Part shown: positions 1-6,602 of the stretch, piece by piece
How positions within the stretch are numbered: the first letter of the stretch is position 1
Layout of the letters: each line of letters opens with the position of its first letter
Assembly (NCBI GenBank): GCA_904419105.1
Contig: CAJFQR010000012.1
Span: 1-21,287, forward strand
Length of the DNA: 21,287 nucleotides
Direction of reading: 5' to 3'
Source: Candidatus Avimicrobium faecavium
GTDB taxonomy: Bacteria > Bacillota > Clostridia > Oscillospirales > Ruminococcaceae
Translations under genes and position numbers: made by a program
The notes under the pieces: model-generated
The model's input: the letters and a program-made list of their open reading frames with translations, nothing else
Told to the model about the DNA's origin: nothing
Databases searched by the model: none

Positions 1-858
1 GAGGTTGGTCTGGAAGCCGACGAGGTTGTAGAGGGTGCCGCCGGCATCCTCCCGGCGCAGCTGCACCGCCGCCCAGGGCCGGTGACCGGTGCGGGGATCC
101 CGCAGGCCCACCGGTTTGAGCGGGCCGAAGCGCATCGTATCGGCGCCCCGGCGGGCCATGACTTCGATGGGCATGCAGCCCTCGTAGACCTTGAACTGCT
201 CCCGCTCGAAGTCCTTGAGCTCGACCGTCTCGGCGGCGGCGAGCTCGGCGGCGAAGCGCTCATAGCCCTCCTTATCGAAGGGACAGTTGATGTAGTCGGC
301 ATCGCCGCGGCCATAGCGAGCGGCAAAGAACACCTTTTCCATATCGATGCTGGAGGCCTCAACGATCGGGGCGGCGGCATCGAAGAAGCTGAGATACTCG
401 GTGGAGATCAGCCGGCCGATGGCCTCCGAGAGAGCCTCGGAGGTGAGGGGGCCGGTGGCGAGGATCACCTCGCCGTCAGGGATCTGAGTGACCTCCCCCT
501 CGATGACGGTGATCAGCGGGTGGCTGCGGATCCGCTCGGTGACCAGGTCGGAAAAGCGGACCCGGTCCACCGCCAGCGCCCCGCCGGCGGCGACGGCCGT
601 AGCCTTGGCGCAGGGGACGCAGAGGGAGCCCAGGCGCTCCATCTCCGCCTTGAGCAGGCCGGCAGCGGATTCCAGCCGCTGGGCCTTGAAGGAGTTGGAG
701 CAGATGAGCTCGGCAAAGCCGGGCGAGTGGTGGGCCGGGGAGAACTTCTGCGGCTTCATCTCCCGGAGGATCACCGGGATGCCGTACCGGGCCAGGGCCC
801 AGGCGGCCTCGCAGCCGGCAAATCCGGCGCCGACGACGGTGACAGGGGTCCGGTTCAT
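1..858 (-). CDS. trmFO: TrmFO, folate-dependent tRNA (uracil-54-C5) methyltransferase, C-terminal part missing
   Basis: This FAD-dependent enzyme makes m5U54 in the T loop of tRNA using methylenetetrahydrofolate. The first 286 residues are visible and the gene runs off the left edge; the family is usually about 440 residues. The N-terminus has the dinucleotide-binding motif VVGAGFAGCEAA (residues 8-19), then HSPGFAELICSNS, whose Cys53 matches the Cys53 known in the Bacillus subtilis enzyme. YEGCMPIEVMARRG further on carries the second conserved cysteine. The ATG at 858 overlaps the topA stop codon as ATGA, so the two genes share four bases and are probably translationally coupled. It is the last visible gene of the TrmH-dprA-topA-trmFO operon, an arrangement common in Firmicutes. 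The call is firm; the only uncertainty is the missing C-terminus. Confidence 0.95.
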   Translation of the reverse strand, partial: MNRTPVTVVGAGFAGCEAAWALARYGIPVILREMKPQKFSPAHHSPGFAELICSNSFKAQRLESAAGLLKAEMERLGSLCVPCAKATAVAAGGALAVDRVRFSDLVTERIRSHPLITVIEGEVTQIPDGEVILATGPLTSEALSEAIGRLISTEYLSFFDAAAPIVEASSIDMEKVFFAARYGRGDADYINCPFDKEGYERFAAELAAAETVELKDFEREQFKVYEGCMPIEVMARRGADTMRFGPLKPVGLRDPRTGHRPWAAVQLRREDAGGTLYNLVGFQTNL

Positions 859-2939
859 TCCTTGCCCACCTCCCTCTCATAGCCGCAGCCGGCCTTGAGG
901 CAGTGGATCCTGGCGCCGCGGCCGCTCTTTTTGAAGAGGGTGCTGCCGCACTGGGGGCACTTCTCCTCCAGCGGCTTGTCCCAGGTCATAAAGTCGCAGT
1001 TGGGGTAGTTCTCGCAGCCGTAGAAGGTGCGGCCGCTCTTGGCCTTTTTGACGACGATACGGCCGCCGCACTTGGGACAGATGCCGCCGGTGTCCTCCAC
1101 CAGGCGCTTGGTGTTGGTGCACTCGGGAAAGCCGGAGCAGGCCAGGAACTTGCCGTAGCGGCCGATGCGGATCACCATTGGACGGCCGCACTTTTCGCAG
1201 ATGATGTCGGTCTGCTCATCGGGGATCTTGACCCGGGTGCCCTCCATATTCTTCTCCGCCCGCTCGAGGGTGGCGGAGAAGTCCTGATAAAAGTCGTCCA
1301 GCGTGGCGACCCAGTCCTTCTTGCCCTCCTCCACCTCGTCGAGGCTCTTCTCCATGCTGGCGGTAAAGCCGACATCGACGATGTTGGGGAACTGCTCCTC
1401 CATCAATTTTGTGGTGACCTCGCCGAGGATGGTGGGCTTGAGAGCCTTCTGCTCCCGCTCGATGTAGCCCCGGGTGAGGATGGTGGTGATGGTCGGGGCA
1501 TAGGTGCTCGGGCGGCCAATGCCGTTCTCCTCGAGGGTCTTGATCAGCGAGGCCTCGGTGTACCGGGCCGGCGGCTGGGTGAAGTGCTGGTTGCCGGAGA
1601 GGTCCTTCAGGGTGAGAGTATCGCCGGTCTCAAAGGCCGGCAGGCGGCCGGCGGCCTCCTCGCTGTCGTCCCGGCTCTCCTCATAGAGGACGGTGAAACC
1701 GTCGAACTTGACGCTGAAGCCGGAGGCTTTGAACAGATAGCCGGCGGCATGGATATCGGCGGCGACGGTGTTGTAGAGGGCAGCGGCCATCTGGCTGGCG
1801 AGAAATCGCTCCCAGATGAGCTTATAGAGCTTGTACTGATCGGAAGTGAGGCTGTCCCGGACCCTGTCCGGGCTCATCTCCACCATCGTCGGGCGGATGG
1901 CCTCATGGCCGTCCTGGGCGTTGGACTTGGACTTGTAGACCCGTTTGGACGGGGGGAGGTAGTCGGCGCCGAAGGTCTCCCCGATATAGCGGGCGGCGTC
2001 GGCCTGAGCCTCATCCGAGACGCGCAGCGAGTCGGTACGCATATAGGTGATGAGACCCACCGCCCCCATCCCGGCGACCTCGACGCCCTCGTAGAGCTCC
2101 TGGGCGGCCTTCATCGTGCGGCGGGCCTGGAAGCCGAGCTTGCGGGAGGCCTCCTGCTGAAGGGTGGAGGTGGAGAAGGGCGGCGCCGGATTGCGGCGGC
2201 GGACCCCCTTCTTCACCGTGCCGACGGTGAAAGCGGCCCCGCCCAGCGCGGCGAGGACAGCATCGGTCTGCTCCTTGGTCTTCAGGTCGATCTTCTCGTC
2301 CGGGGTGCCGTAGAACTTAGCGGCGAAGGGGGTGCGGCTGCCGGCAGCCAGGAGTTTGGCGTCGATGGTCCAGTACTCCTCCGGCACGAAGGCGCGGATC
2401 TCCTCCTCCCGGTCGCAGATGAGCCGAACGGTGACCGACTGGACACGGCCGGCGGAGAGCCCTCTGCGGACCTTTTTCCACAGGAACGGGGACAGCTTGT
2501 AGCCGACCAGCCGGTCGAGGATCCGCCGGGCCTGCTGGGCGTTGACCAGATCGATGTTGATGGTCCGGGGATGGGCCATACCGTTCTGGACACCGCCCCG
2601 GGTGATCTCATTGAAGGTGACCCGGTTGGCCTCCTCCAGCGGGAGGCCGAGAAGATAGGCCAGATGCCAGGAGATGGCCTCCCCTTCCCGGTCCGGGTCG
2701 GTGGCCAGAAAGACCCGGTCGCTCTTTTTCGCCTGCTTTTTCAGGCTGGAGATGAGATCCTTCTTATCCTTCATCTCCACATAGTCGGGCTTGAAGCCGT
2801 GCTCGACATCCACGCCGAGCTTGCTCTTGGGCAGGTCCCGGATGTGGCCCATCGAGGCCACGACCTCATAGCCGGGGCCCAGGTATTTCTTGATGGTCTT
2901 GGCCTTGGCAGGGCTTTCGACAATCACGAGATTTGACAT
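855..2939 (-). CDS. topA: DNA topoisomerase I (type IA)
   Basis: The enzyme relaxes negative supercoils by passing one strand through a transient single-strand break. The 694 residues show the full type IA layout: a TOPRIM domain starting with VIVESPAKAKTI (5-16) and holding DPDREGEAISW (81-91), and the active-site segment GLITYMRTDS with catalytic Tyr299. The C-terminus has three four-cysteine zinc ribbons: C581/C584/C601/C607, C621/C624/C642/C648 and C661/C664/C680/C685. Length and zinc-finger number fit Firmicute TopA. The ATG at 2939 is preceded by AAGGAG eight bases upstream. The dprA gene ends 47 bases upstream with no terminator between them, and the stop overlaps the trmFO start, so the gene is mid-operon. 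Confidence 0.98.
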   Translation of the reverse strand: MSNLVIVESPAKAKTIKKYLGPGYEVVASMGHIRDLPKSKLGVDVEHGFKPDYVEMKDKKDLISSLKKQAKKSDRVFLATDPDREGEAISWHLAYLLGLPLEEANRVTFNEITRGGVQNGMAHPRTINIDLVNAQQARRILDRLVGYKLSPFLWKKVRRGLSAGRVQSVTVRLICDREEEIRAFVPEEYWTIDAKLLAAGSRTPFAAKFYGTPDEKIDLKTKEQTDAVLAALGGAAFTVGTVKKGVRRRNPAPPFSTSTLQQEASRKLGFQARRTMKAAQELYEGVEVAGMGAVGLITYMRTDSLRVSDEAQADAARYIGETFGADYLPPSKRVYKSKSNAQDGHEAIRPTMVEMSPDRVRDSLTSDQYKLYKLIWERFLASQMAAALYNTVAADIHAAGYLFKASGFSVKFDGFTVLYEESRDDSEEAAGRLPAFETGDTLTLKDLSGNQHFTQPPARYTEASLIKTLEENGIGRPSTYAPTITTILTRGYIEREQKALKPTILGEVTTKLMEEQFPNIVDVGFTASMEKSLDEVEEGKKDWVATLDDFYQDFSATLERAEKNMEGTRVKIPDEQTDIICEKCGRPMVIRIGRYGKFLACSGFPECTNTKRLVEDTGGICPKCGGRIVVKKAKSGRTFYGCENYPNCDFMTWDKPLEEKCPQCGSTLFKKSGRGARIHCLKAGCGYEREVGKE

Positions 2940-2986
2940 CCACTCAACTCCTTGTGCCGGTCAGGCCGGCGGTCTATTGCAAAGGC

Positions 2987-4192
2987 TCACCGGGCGGTGT
3001 ACCCGGCGGGGCCGTGGTTTTCGATCAGGCCGTAGATCTCGAGCTCGGTGAGCATCGAGAGCACCGCCGGCACCGGACGGTCCAGCCGCAGGGCCAGGCG
3101 GTCGGGGCGCTCCGGAGTATCCCCGAGCAGCCGCAGCAGTGCCGCCTGGCCCGGAGAGAGGTAGTCCGGGATCTGCCGGCGGGCCGCTTCCCGCGCGGGC
3201 TCCTGCGGTACGGCAGGGGCATCCGGCTGCCGGGAAGGCGCGTGGACAGAGCGGCGGGGCCGGCTGCCCGGGCGCAGCTGCACCGGCTCCGGCGAAAGCT
3301 GCACCGACATCCGGTACTCCGGACGGGCGGTGTACTCCTCGAGGATGTCCCCTACATCCATCACCGGCTTGGCGCCCTGCTGGATCAGCTTATTGACCCC
3401 GCGGGAGAGCTCCTCATCGATGCGGCCGGGGACGGCGAACACATCCCGCCCCTGGCTGAGGGCGTGGCCGGCGGTGATCAGCGAGCCGCTGTACTCGTCG
3501 GCGCGCACCACCAGCACCCCATCCGCAAGGCCGGAGATGATGCGGTTGCGCATCGGGAAGTGGCCCGGATGGGCGGGGGAGCCGATGGGATACTCGCTGA
3601 TCAAGGCGCCGTTCTGAACGGCCATTTCCCGCAGCGGGCGGCTGCCCCTGGGGTAGTCGAGATCGAGGCCGCAGCCGAGCACCCCGATGGTGACTCCTTC
3701 GGTCTGGATCGCCGCCCGGTGGGCCGCCTGATCGGTGCCGACAGCCATACCGCTCACCACCACGACCCCGGCGGCGGCCAGCGCCCCCGCCAACTGGGTG
3801 GTAACCGCAAGGCCGTACTCATCCGGACGGCGGGTGCCCACCACCGCCACCGACAGCCGCCCGGCAAGAGGCGTCAGGCTGCCCCGGACGAAGAGCACCG
3901 CCGGTGGCGAATAGATGTGCCGCAGCCGGTCGGGGTATTCTTCATCCTCCGGGGTGAGCAGACGGCAGCCCTCCCGCAGGGCAGCTTCGTACTGGAGCTC
4001 CGCCTCCCGGGTATCATGGGCGAGAACAGCCCGGACCTCCTTCTCCCGAAGGACGCCGCAGCGGCGCAGCGCCTCACCGCCGGCAGAAAAGACGCCGGCG
4101 GGGCTGCCAAAGATCTCGATGAGTTCATGGGCCCGGCGGGTGCCCCGGCCGAAGAGACCGGTAAACCACAGGGCGATAAGGCGCGTATCCAC
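2987..4192 (-). CDS. dprA: DprA, DNA-processing protein (RecA loader)
   Basis: DprA protects incoming single-stranded DNA during natural transformation and loads RecA on it; the gene is also widespread in bacteria not known to be transformable. The 401 residues include an N-terminal helical region, then the Rossmann-like core with VVGTRRPDEYG (about 118-127), VVSGMAVGTDQAAH (about 145-158) and the segment SEYPIGSPAHPGHFPMRNR (199-217). The C-terminus (from about residue 340) looks like the small winged-helix domain often seen in DprA. The start is GTG at 4192, with AAGGAGG seven bases upstream. It lies 23 bases downstream of the TrmH-type gene and 47 bases upstream of topA, so co-transcription is likely. 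No comEA/comEC-type genes are visible here, so competence cannot be argued from this window. Confidence 0.95.
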   Translation of the reverse strand: MDTRLIALWFTGLFGRGTRRAHELIEIFGSPAGVFSAGGEALRRCGVLREKEVRAVLAHDTREAELQYEAALREGCRLLTPEDEEYPDRLRHIYSPPAVLFVRGSLTPLAGRLSVAVVGTRRPDEYGLAVTTQLAGALAAAGVVVVSGMAVGTDQAAHRAAIQTEGVTIGVLGCGLDLDYPRGSRPLREMAVQNGALISEYPIGSPAHPGHFPMRNRIISGLADGVLVVRADEYSGSLITAGHALSQGRDVFAVPGRIDEELSRGVNKLIQQGAKPVMDVGDILEEYTARPEYRMSVQLSPEPVQLRPGSRPRRSVHAPSRQPDAPAVPQEPAREAARRQIPDYLSPGQAALLRLLGDTPERPDRLALRLDRPVPAVLSMLTELEIYGLIENHGPAGYTAR

Positions 4193-4215
4193 AGAAATCC
4201 CTCCTTTTTACCGGG

Positions 4216-5010
4216 TCACCGGCGGCGCATCTCCCAGAGAAAGAGGCTGGCCGCCACCGAGGCGTTTAGGCTCTCCGACTGGGCGGAGATGGGGATAAAG
4301 ACGGTGCGCCCGCAGGCGGCGACCATCTCCGGGGGAAGGCCGTTGCCCTCGTTGCCGATGACCACCGCTACCCCGTCCCGGTCGAGGGCGGCAGCATCCA
4401 GTGTAACGGCTTGCCGGTCGAGGGCGGCAGCCCAGGTCTCGATACCGGCGGCCTGGAGCGCCGCCAGCAGCTCCGGCAGCGTGCCGCCGGCAAAGAGCGG
4501 CAACCGGAACACCCCTCCCATTGCCGCCCGCAGCACCTTAGGGCCATACAGGTCAGGACAGTCTCCGGTGAGGAGCAGCCCATCGCAGCCAAAGGCCAGC
4601 GCCGAGCGGATCGCGGCACCGACATTGCCCGGGTCCTGGAGGGAGGCCAGCACAAGATAGCGGCCATCCGGGCGCAGGGTGTCCGGCGTCAGGCGGGGAG
4701 ACGGGATCGCACAGAGGGCAAAGACCCCCTGGGTGGTGCGGGAGGCGGCGAGCTTTTCCGCCACCGGGCGGGAGATGGCCACCACCTCTCCGGCAGCGGC
4801 CAGCGCCGGGGCCAGCGTATCCCGGTACCGCTCGAGCGCATCGGGGGTGGCATAGAGGGTGCGGACCGGCACCCCGGCCAGCGCCGCTTCGGCGACGAGC
4901 TTGGGGCTCTCCGCGAGAAAGAGGCCCCGCTCCTGCCGGGCCCGGCGCTGGGCGGTGAGCCGCACCAGCTCTTTGACGGTGGGGTTTTGCAGCGATGTGA
5001 TCTCCTGCAC
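4216..5010 (-). CDS. SpoU/TrmH-family RNA 2'-O-methyltransferase
   Basis: This is a SAM-dependent RNA ribose methyltransferase with the knotted SPOUT fold. All three SpoU motifs are visible: DPGNVGAAIRSALAFG (about residues 126-141), VIGNEGNGL (217-225) and ISAQSESLNASVAASLF (about 241-257). The N-terminus (ITSLQNPTVKELVRL) is the small substrate-binding domain typical of RlmB/TrmH-like 23S rRNA enzymes. The start is GTG at 5010, because AAAGGAGG sits seven bases upstream. An upstream in-frame start at 5049 would lie at the expected transcription start and has no ribosome binding site. The protein is then 264 residues. It heads the operon with dprA, topA and trmFO. The family is certain; the exact methylated base is not, so no gene symbol is given. 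Confidence 0.92.
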   Translation of the reverse strand: MQEITSLQNPTVKELVRLTAQRRARQERGLFLAESPKLVAEAALAGVPVRTLYATPDALERYRDTLAPALAAAGEVVAISRPVAEKLAASRTTQGVFALCAIPSPRLTPDTLRPDGRYLVLASLQDPGNVGAAIRSALAFGCDGLLLTGDCPDLYGPKVLRAAMGGVFRLPLFAGGTLPELLAALQAAGIETWAAALDRQAVTLDAAALDRDGVAVVIGNEGNGLPPEMVAACGRTVFIPISAQSESLNASVAASLFLWEMRRR

Positions 5011-5057
5011 CGGGATCGCCTCCTTTGGGTCAGGGCACAGCGGCCCCATATCTTATT

Positions 5058-5087
5058 ATTGTATGCCCCAGGACAGCGGTTTGTCAA
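5058..5087 (-). promoter_or_regulatory. Sigma-A promoter for the TrmH-dprA-topA-trmFO operon
   Basis: On the minus strand TTGACA (5087-5082) and TACAAT (5063-5058) are separated by 18 bases. The start of transcription would fall near 5051, about 40 bases before the GTG of the methyltransferase gene. It lies just downstream of the rplT terminator. Confidence 0.8.
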
Positions 5088-5112
5088 TCGGGTGGGGCGG
5101 CAGAAAAAGGTG

Positions 5113-5149
5113 AAAAAAATCGCCCGCTTTTCCGATGAGAAACGGGCGA
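5113..5149 (-). terminator. Intrinsic terminator after rplT
   Basis: A stem with TCGCCCG paired to CGGGCGA (outer arms at 5149-5143 and 5126-5120), extended inward by an A/T-rich helix with one mismatch, is followed on the minus strand by a run of seven T (5119-5113). It begins 13 bases after the rplT stop codon. The plus strand also has a T run after the stem (ending near 5157), so it may act in both directions. Confidence 0.9.
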
Positions 5150-5162
5150 CATTTTTTAGCGA

Positions 5163-5516
5163 TTAAAGGGCAGCCTTGGCCTTCTCCACCAAAGCGGTAA
5201 AGGCAGCGGCATCCTGAATGGCCAGCTCGGAGAGCATCTTACGGTTCAGGGTGATGCCGGCCTTCTTCAGGCCGTTCATGAAGGTGGAGTAGTTGATGCC
5301 GTTCATGCGGCAGGCGGCAGAGATGCGGGTGATCCACAGGGAGCGGAAGTTTCTCTTCTTCTGCTTTCTGCCGATGTAGGCGTACTGGCCGGACTTCATC
5401 ACGGCCTGTTTGGCCATCTTGAAGCGCTTGCTCTTGGCGCCATAGTAGCCCTTTGCGAGCTTGAGGGTCTTCTTTCTTCTCTTGCGCGTCATCATCGCGC
5501 CCTTGATACGAGCCAT
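5163..5516 (-). CDS. rplT: Ribosomal protein L20 (bL20)
   Basis: L20 is a 50S subunit protein needed early in assembly of the large subunit. It is 117 residues, the usual family length, starting MARIKGAMMTRKRRKKTLKL and very basic in the N-terminal extension that threads into 23S rRNA. The central block with AYIGRKQKKRNFRSLWI and the segment INYSTFMNGLKKAGI are family hallmarks. The ATG at 5516 is preceded by TGGAGG nine bases upstream. It is the last gene of infC-rpmI-rplT and is followed by a strong terminator. In B. subtilis and E. coli L20 represses its own operon by binding the mRNA leader. Confidence 0.98.
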   Translation of the reverse strand: MARIKGAMMTRKRRKKTLKLAKGYYGAKSKRFKMAKQAVMKSGQYAYIGRKQKKRNFRSLWITRISAACRMNGINYSTFMNGLKKAGITLNRKMLSELAIQDAAAFTALVEKAKAAL

Positions 5517-5575
5517 AGTATGTTACCTCCAAAAGTTCGGTTATCGTTCAGACAAAGATGCGGCCGCAGCCGGGA

Positions 5576-5773
5576 TCACTTGTAGGGCATCAGCAGGCGC
5601 AGAGCCTTGGTGTTGGTGCCGTGTACATAGGCGGCCTTGCGCAGCAGTCTCTTGCGCTTGGTGCTCTTCTTGTTGAGAATATGTCTTCTGAAGGCCTGAG
5701 CTCTCTTGATCTTGCCCTTCTTGGTCATCTTGAAGCGCTTCTTGGCGCCAGTGTGTGTTTTCAGCTTCGGCAT
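5576..5773 (-). CDS. rpmI: Ribosomal protein L35 (bL35)
   Basis: This 65-residue basic 50S protein begins MPKLKTHTGAKKRFKMTKKG, the diagnostic L35 N-terminus, and contains RRHILNKKSTKRKRLLR. The length matches the family. The ATG at 5773 follows GGGAGG by nine bases. It lies 19 bases after infC and 59 bases before rplT, with no terminator on either side, in the universal infC-rpmI-rplT order. Confidence 0.98.
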   Translation of the reverse strand: MPKLKTHTGAKKRFKMTKKGKIKRAQAFRRHILNKKSTKRKRLLRKAAYVHGTNTKALRLLMPYK

Positions 5774-5792
5774 AATAATATCCTCCCTAAAA

Positions 5793-6317
5793 TTACTTTC
5801 CGCTCTTGGGCTTGGCGGAGACGAACATGGTCATGCTCCGTCCCTCGAGCTTCGGCTGCTTTTCCACCGAGCCGTATTCGGCGACGCTGTCGGTGAAACG
5901 CTGCATGATGGCGGTGCCCAGTTCCGGGTGGGCCATCTCACGGCCGCGGAAGCGGATCGAGACCTTGACCTTGTCGCCGCCCTCCAGGAACTTGATCGCC
6001 TGCTTTACCTTTGTGTTGAAGTCGTTGACATCAATATTCAGCGAAAGACGGATCTCCTTGATATCAATGGTCTTCTGGTTCTTGCGGGCTTCCTTCTCGC
6101 GCTTGGACTGCTCGAAGCGGTACTTGCCGTAGTCGATGATACGGCAGACCGGGGGCTTGGCCTGGGGCGCGATCTTGACAAGATCCAGATTCTTCTCGAG
6201 GGCGATCTTGTACGCATCCCGGGCGGACATAATGCCCAGCTGAGAGCCGTCGGTATCGATCAGACGCACTTCCTTGTCGCGGATCTCCTCATTGATCGGC
6301 AAATCCTTAATGCTAAT
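5793..6317 (-). CDS. infC: Translation initiation factor IF-3, with ATT start codon
   Basis: IF-3 binds the 30S subunit, keeps it apart from 50S and checks the start codon-initiator tRNA pairing. The product contains both IF-3 domains: the N-terminal INEEIRDKEVRLIDTDGSQLG segment and a C-terminal domain with KVSIRFRGREMAHPELG. The chosen start is ATT at 6317, giving 174 residues beginning (M)SIKDLPINEEIR. This agrees with the Firmicute IF-3 N-terminus (B. subtilis has an ISKDL-type start) and places GGAGG nine bases upstream. A TTG at 6302 is in frame but lacks a ribosome binding site. A rare AUU-type start is the known device by which IF-3 limits its own synthesis in E. coli. The gene has its own promoter and a long leader with an attenuator-like hairpin. 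Confidence 0.95.
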   Translation of the reverse strand: MSIKDLPINEEIRDKEVRLIDTDGSQLGIMSARDAYKIALEKNLDLVKIAPQAKPPVCRIIDYGKYRFEQSKREKEARKNQKTIDIKEIRLSLNIDVNDFNTKVKQAIKFLEGGDKVKVSIRFRGREMAHPELGTAIMQRFTDSVAEYGSVEKQPKLEGRSMTMFVSAKPKSGK

Positions 6318-6391
6318 GGTTCAGCACCTCCGTAAAACTGAATGATAAAGATAAAGCGCAGGCGACAGTTCGCCCACGCTTGGTTCAACAC
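6317..6391 (-). repeat. Near-identical 11-base direct repeat flanking the infC attenuator
   Basis: On the minus strand GTGTTGAACCA (6391-6381) lies directly before the attenuator hairpin. GTGCTGAACCA (6327-6317) overlaps the infC ribosome binding region and ends on the first base of the ATT start. The two copies differ at one base of eleven. Confidence 0.6.
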
Positions 6392-6496
6392 GCAAAATCA
6401 GCCGCGTCCGGACGGACACGCACCGAAATGAGTATCTACCATGTGCTGCACAGCTGCGCACCGGTGAAAGCGAAACTACCGCTCTACTTGATTTAC
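6318..6496 (-). ncRNA. infC operon leader, probable L20-type autoregulatory leader
   Basis: About 180 bases of untranslated RNA separate the predicted transcription start (near 6496) from the ATT of infC. The leader can form a 7-bp hairpin (CGUGUCC/GGACGCG, about 6402-6419) and then a long attenuator-like hairpin (6355-6380) followed by a U-rich stretch. In Firmicutes the same operon is known to be controlled by L20 through premature termination in the leader. Position, size and the terminator fit that model. I have not matched it base by base to the L20 leader family, so the L20 assignment rests on context. Confidence 0.65.
6341..6380 (-). terminator. Attenuator-like terminator hairpin in the infC leader
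   Basis: The minus strand reads AGCGTGGGCGA, loop ACTG, TCGCCTGCGCT: an 11-bp stem with two G-U pairs (6380-6370 and 6365-6355). It is followed by the T-rich run TTATCTTTATC. It lies between the promoter and the infC start and precedes no other gene, as expected for an attenuator rather than an end-of-operon terminator. The T run is interrupted, so termination may be incomplete or conditional. Confidence 0.7.
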
Positions 6497-6502
6497 CAGA
6501 AT

Positions 6503-6531
6503 AGTATACCAGCTCCCGGGCCGGGTGTCAA
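6503..6531 (-). promoter_or_regulatory. Sigma-A promoter for infC-rpmI-rplT
   Basis: TTGACA (6531-6526) and TATACT (6508-6503) are spaced by exactly 17 bases on the minus strand: a consensus -35 and a one-mismatch -10. It lies in the gap after addA, so the translation operon does not depend on read-through from addBA. Confidence 0.9.
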
Positions 6532-6602
6532 GGGGGAAAACCGGCTGAGAGGGAAGAAATTTTCCCACCCGATAGGCTTCCCCTAAACTGGCGGGATATG
6601 CG

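Noticed and set aside
903..2936. Long plus-strand open frame opposite topA
   Set aside because: It mirrors the codons of a certain topA gene in GC-rich DNA, has no ribosome binding site and reads as low-complexity Gly/Leu/Ala/Asp.
5011..5049. Upstream start for the SpoU-type methyltransferase
   Set aside because: The upstream start would lie at the predicted transcription start; AAAGGAGG is placed for the GTG at 5010.
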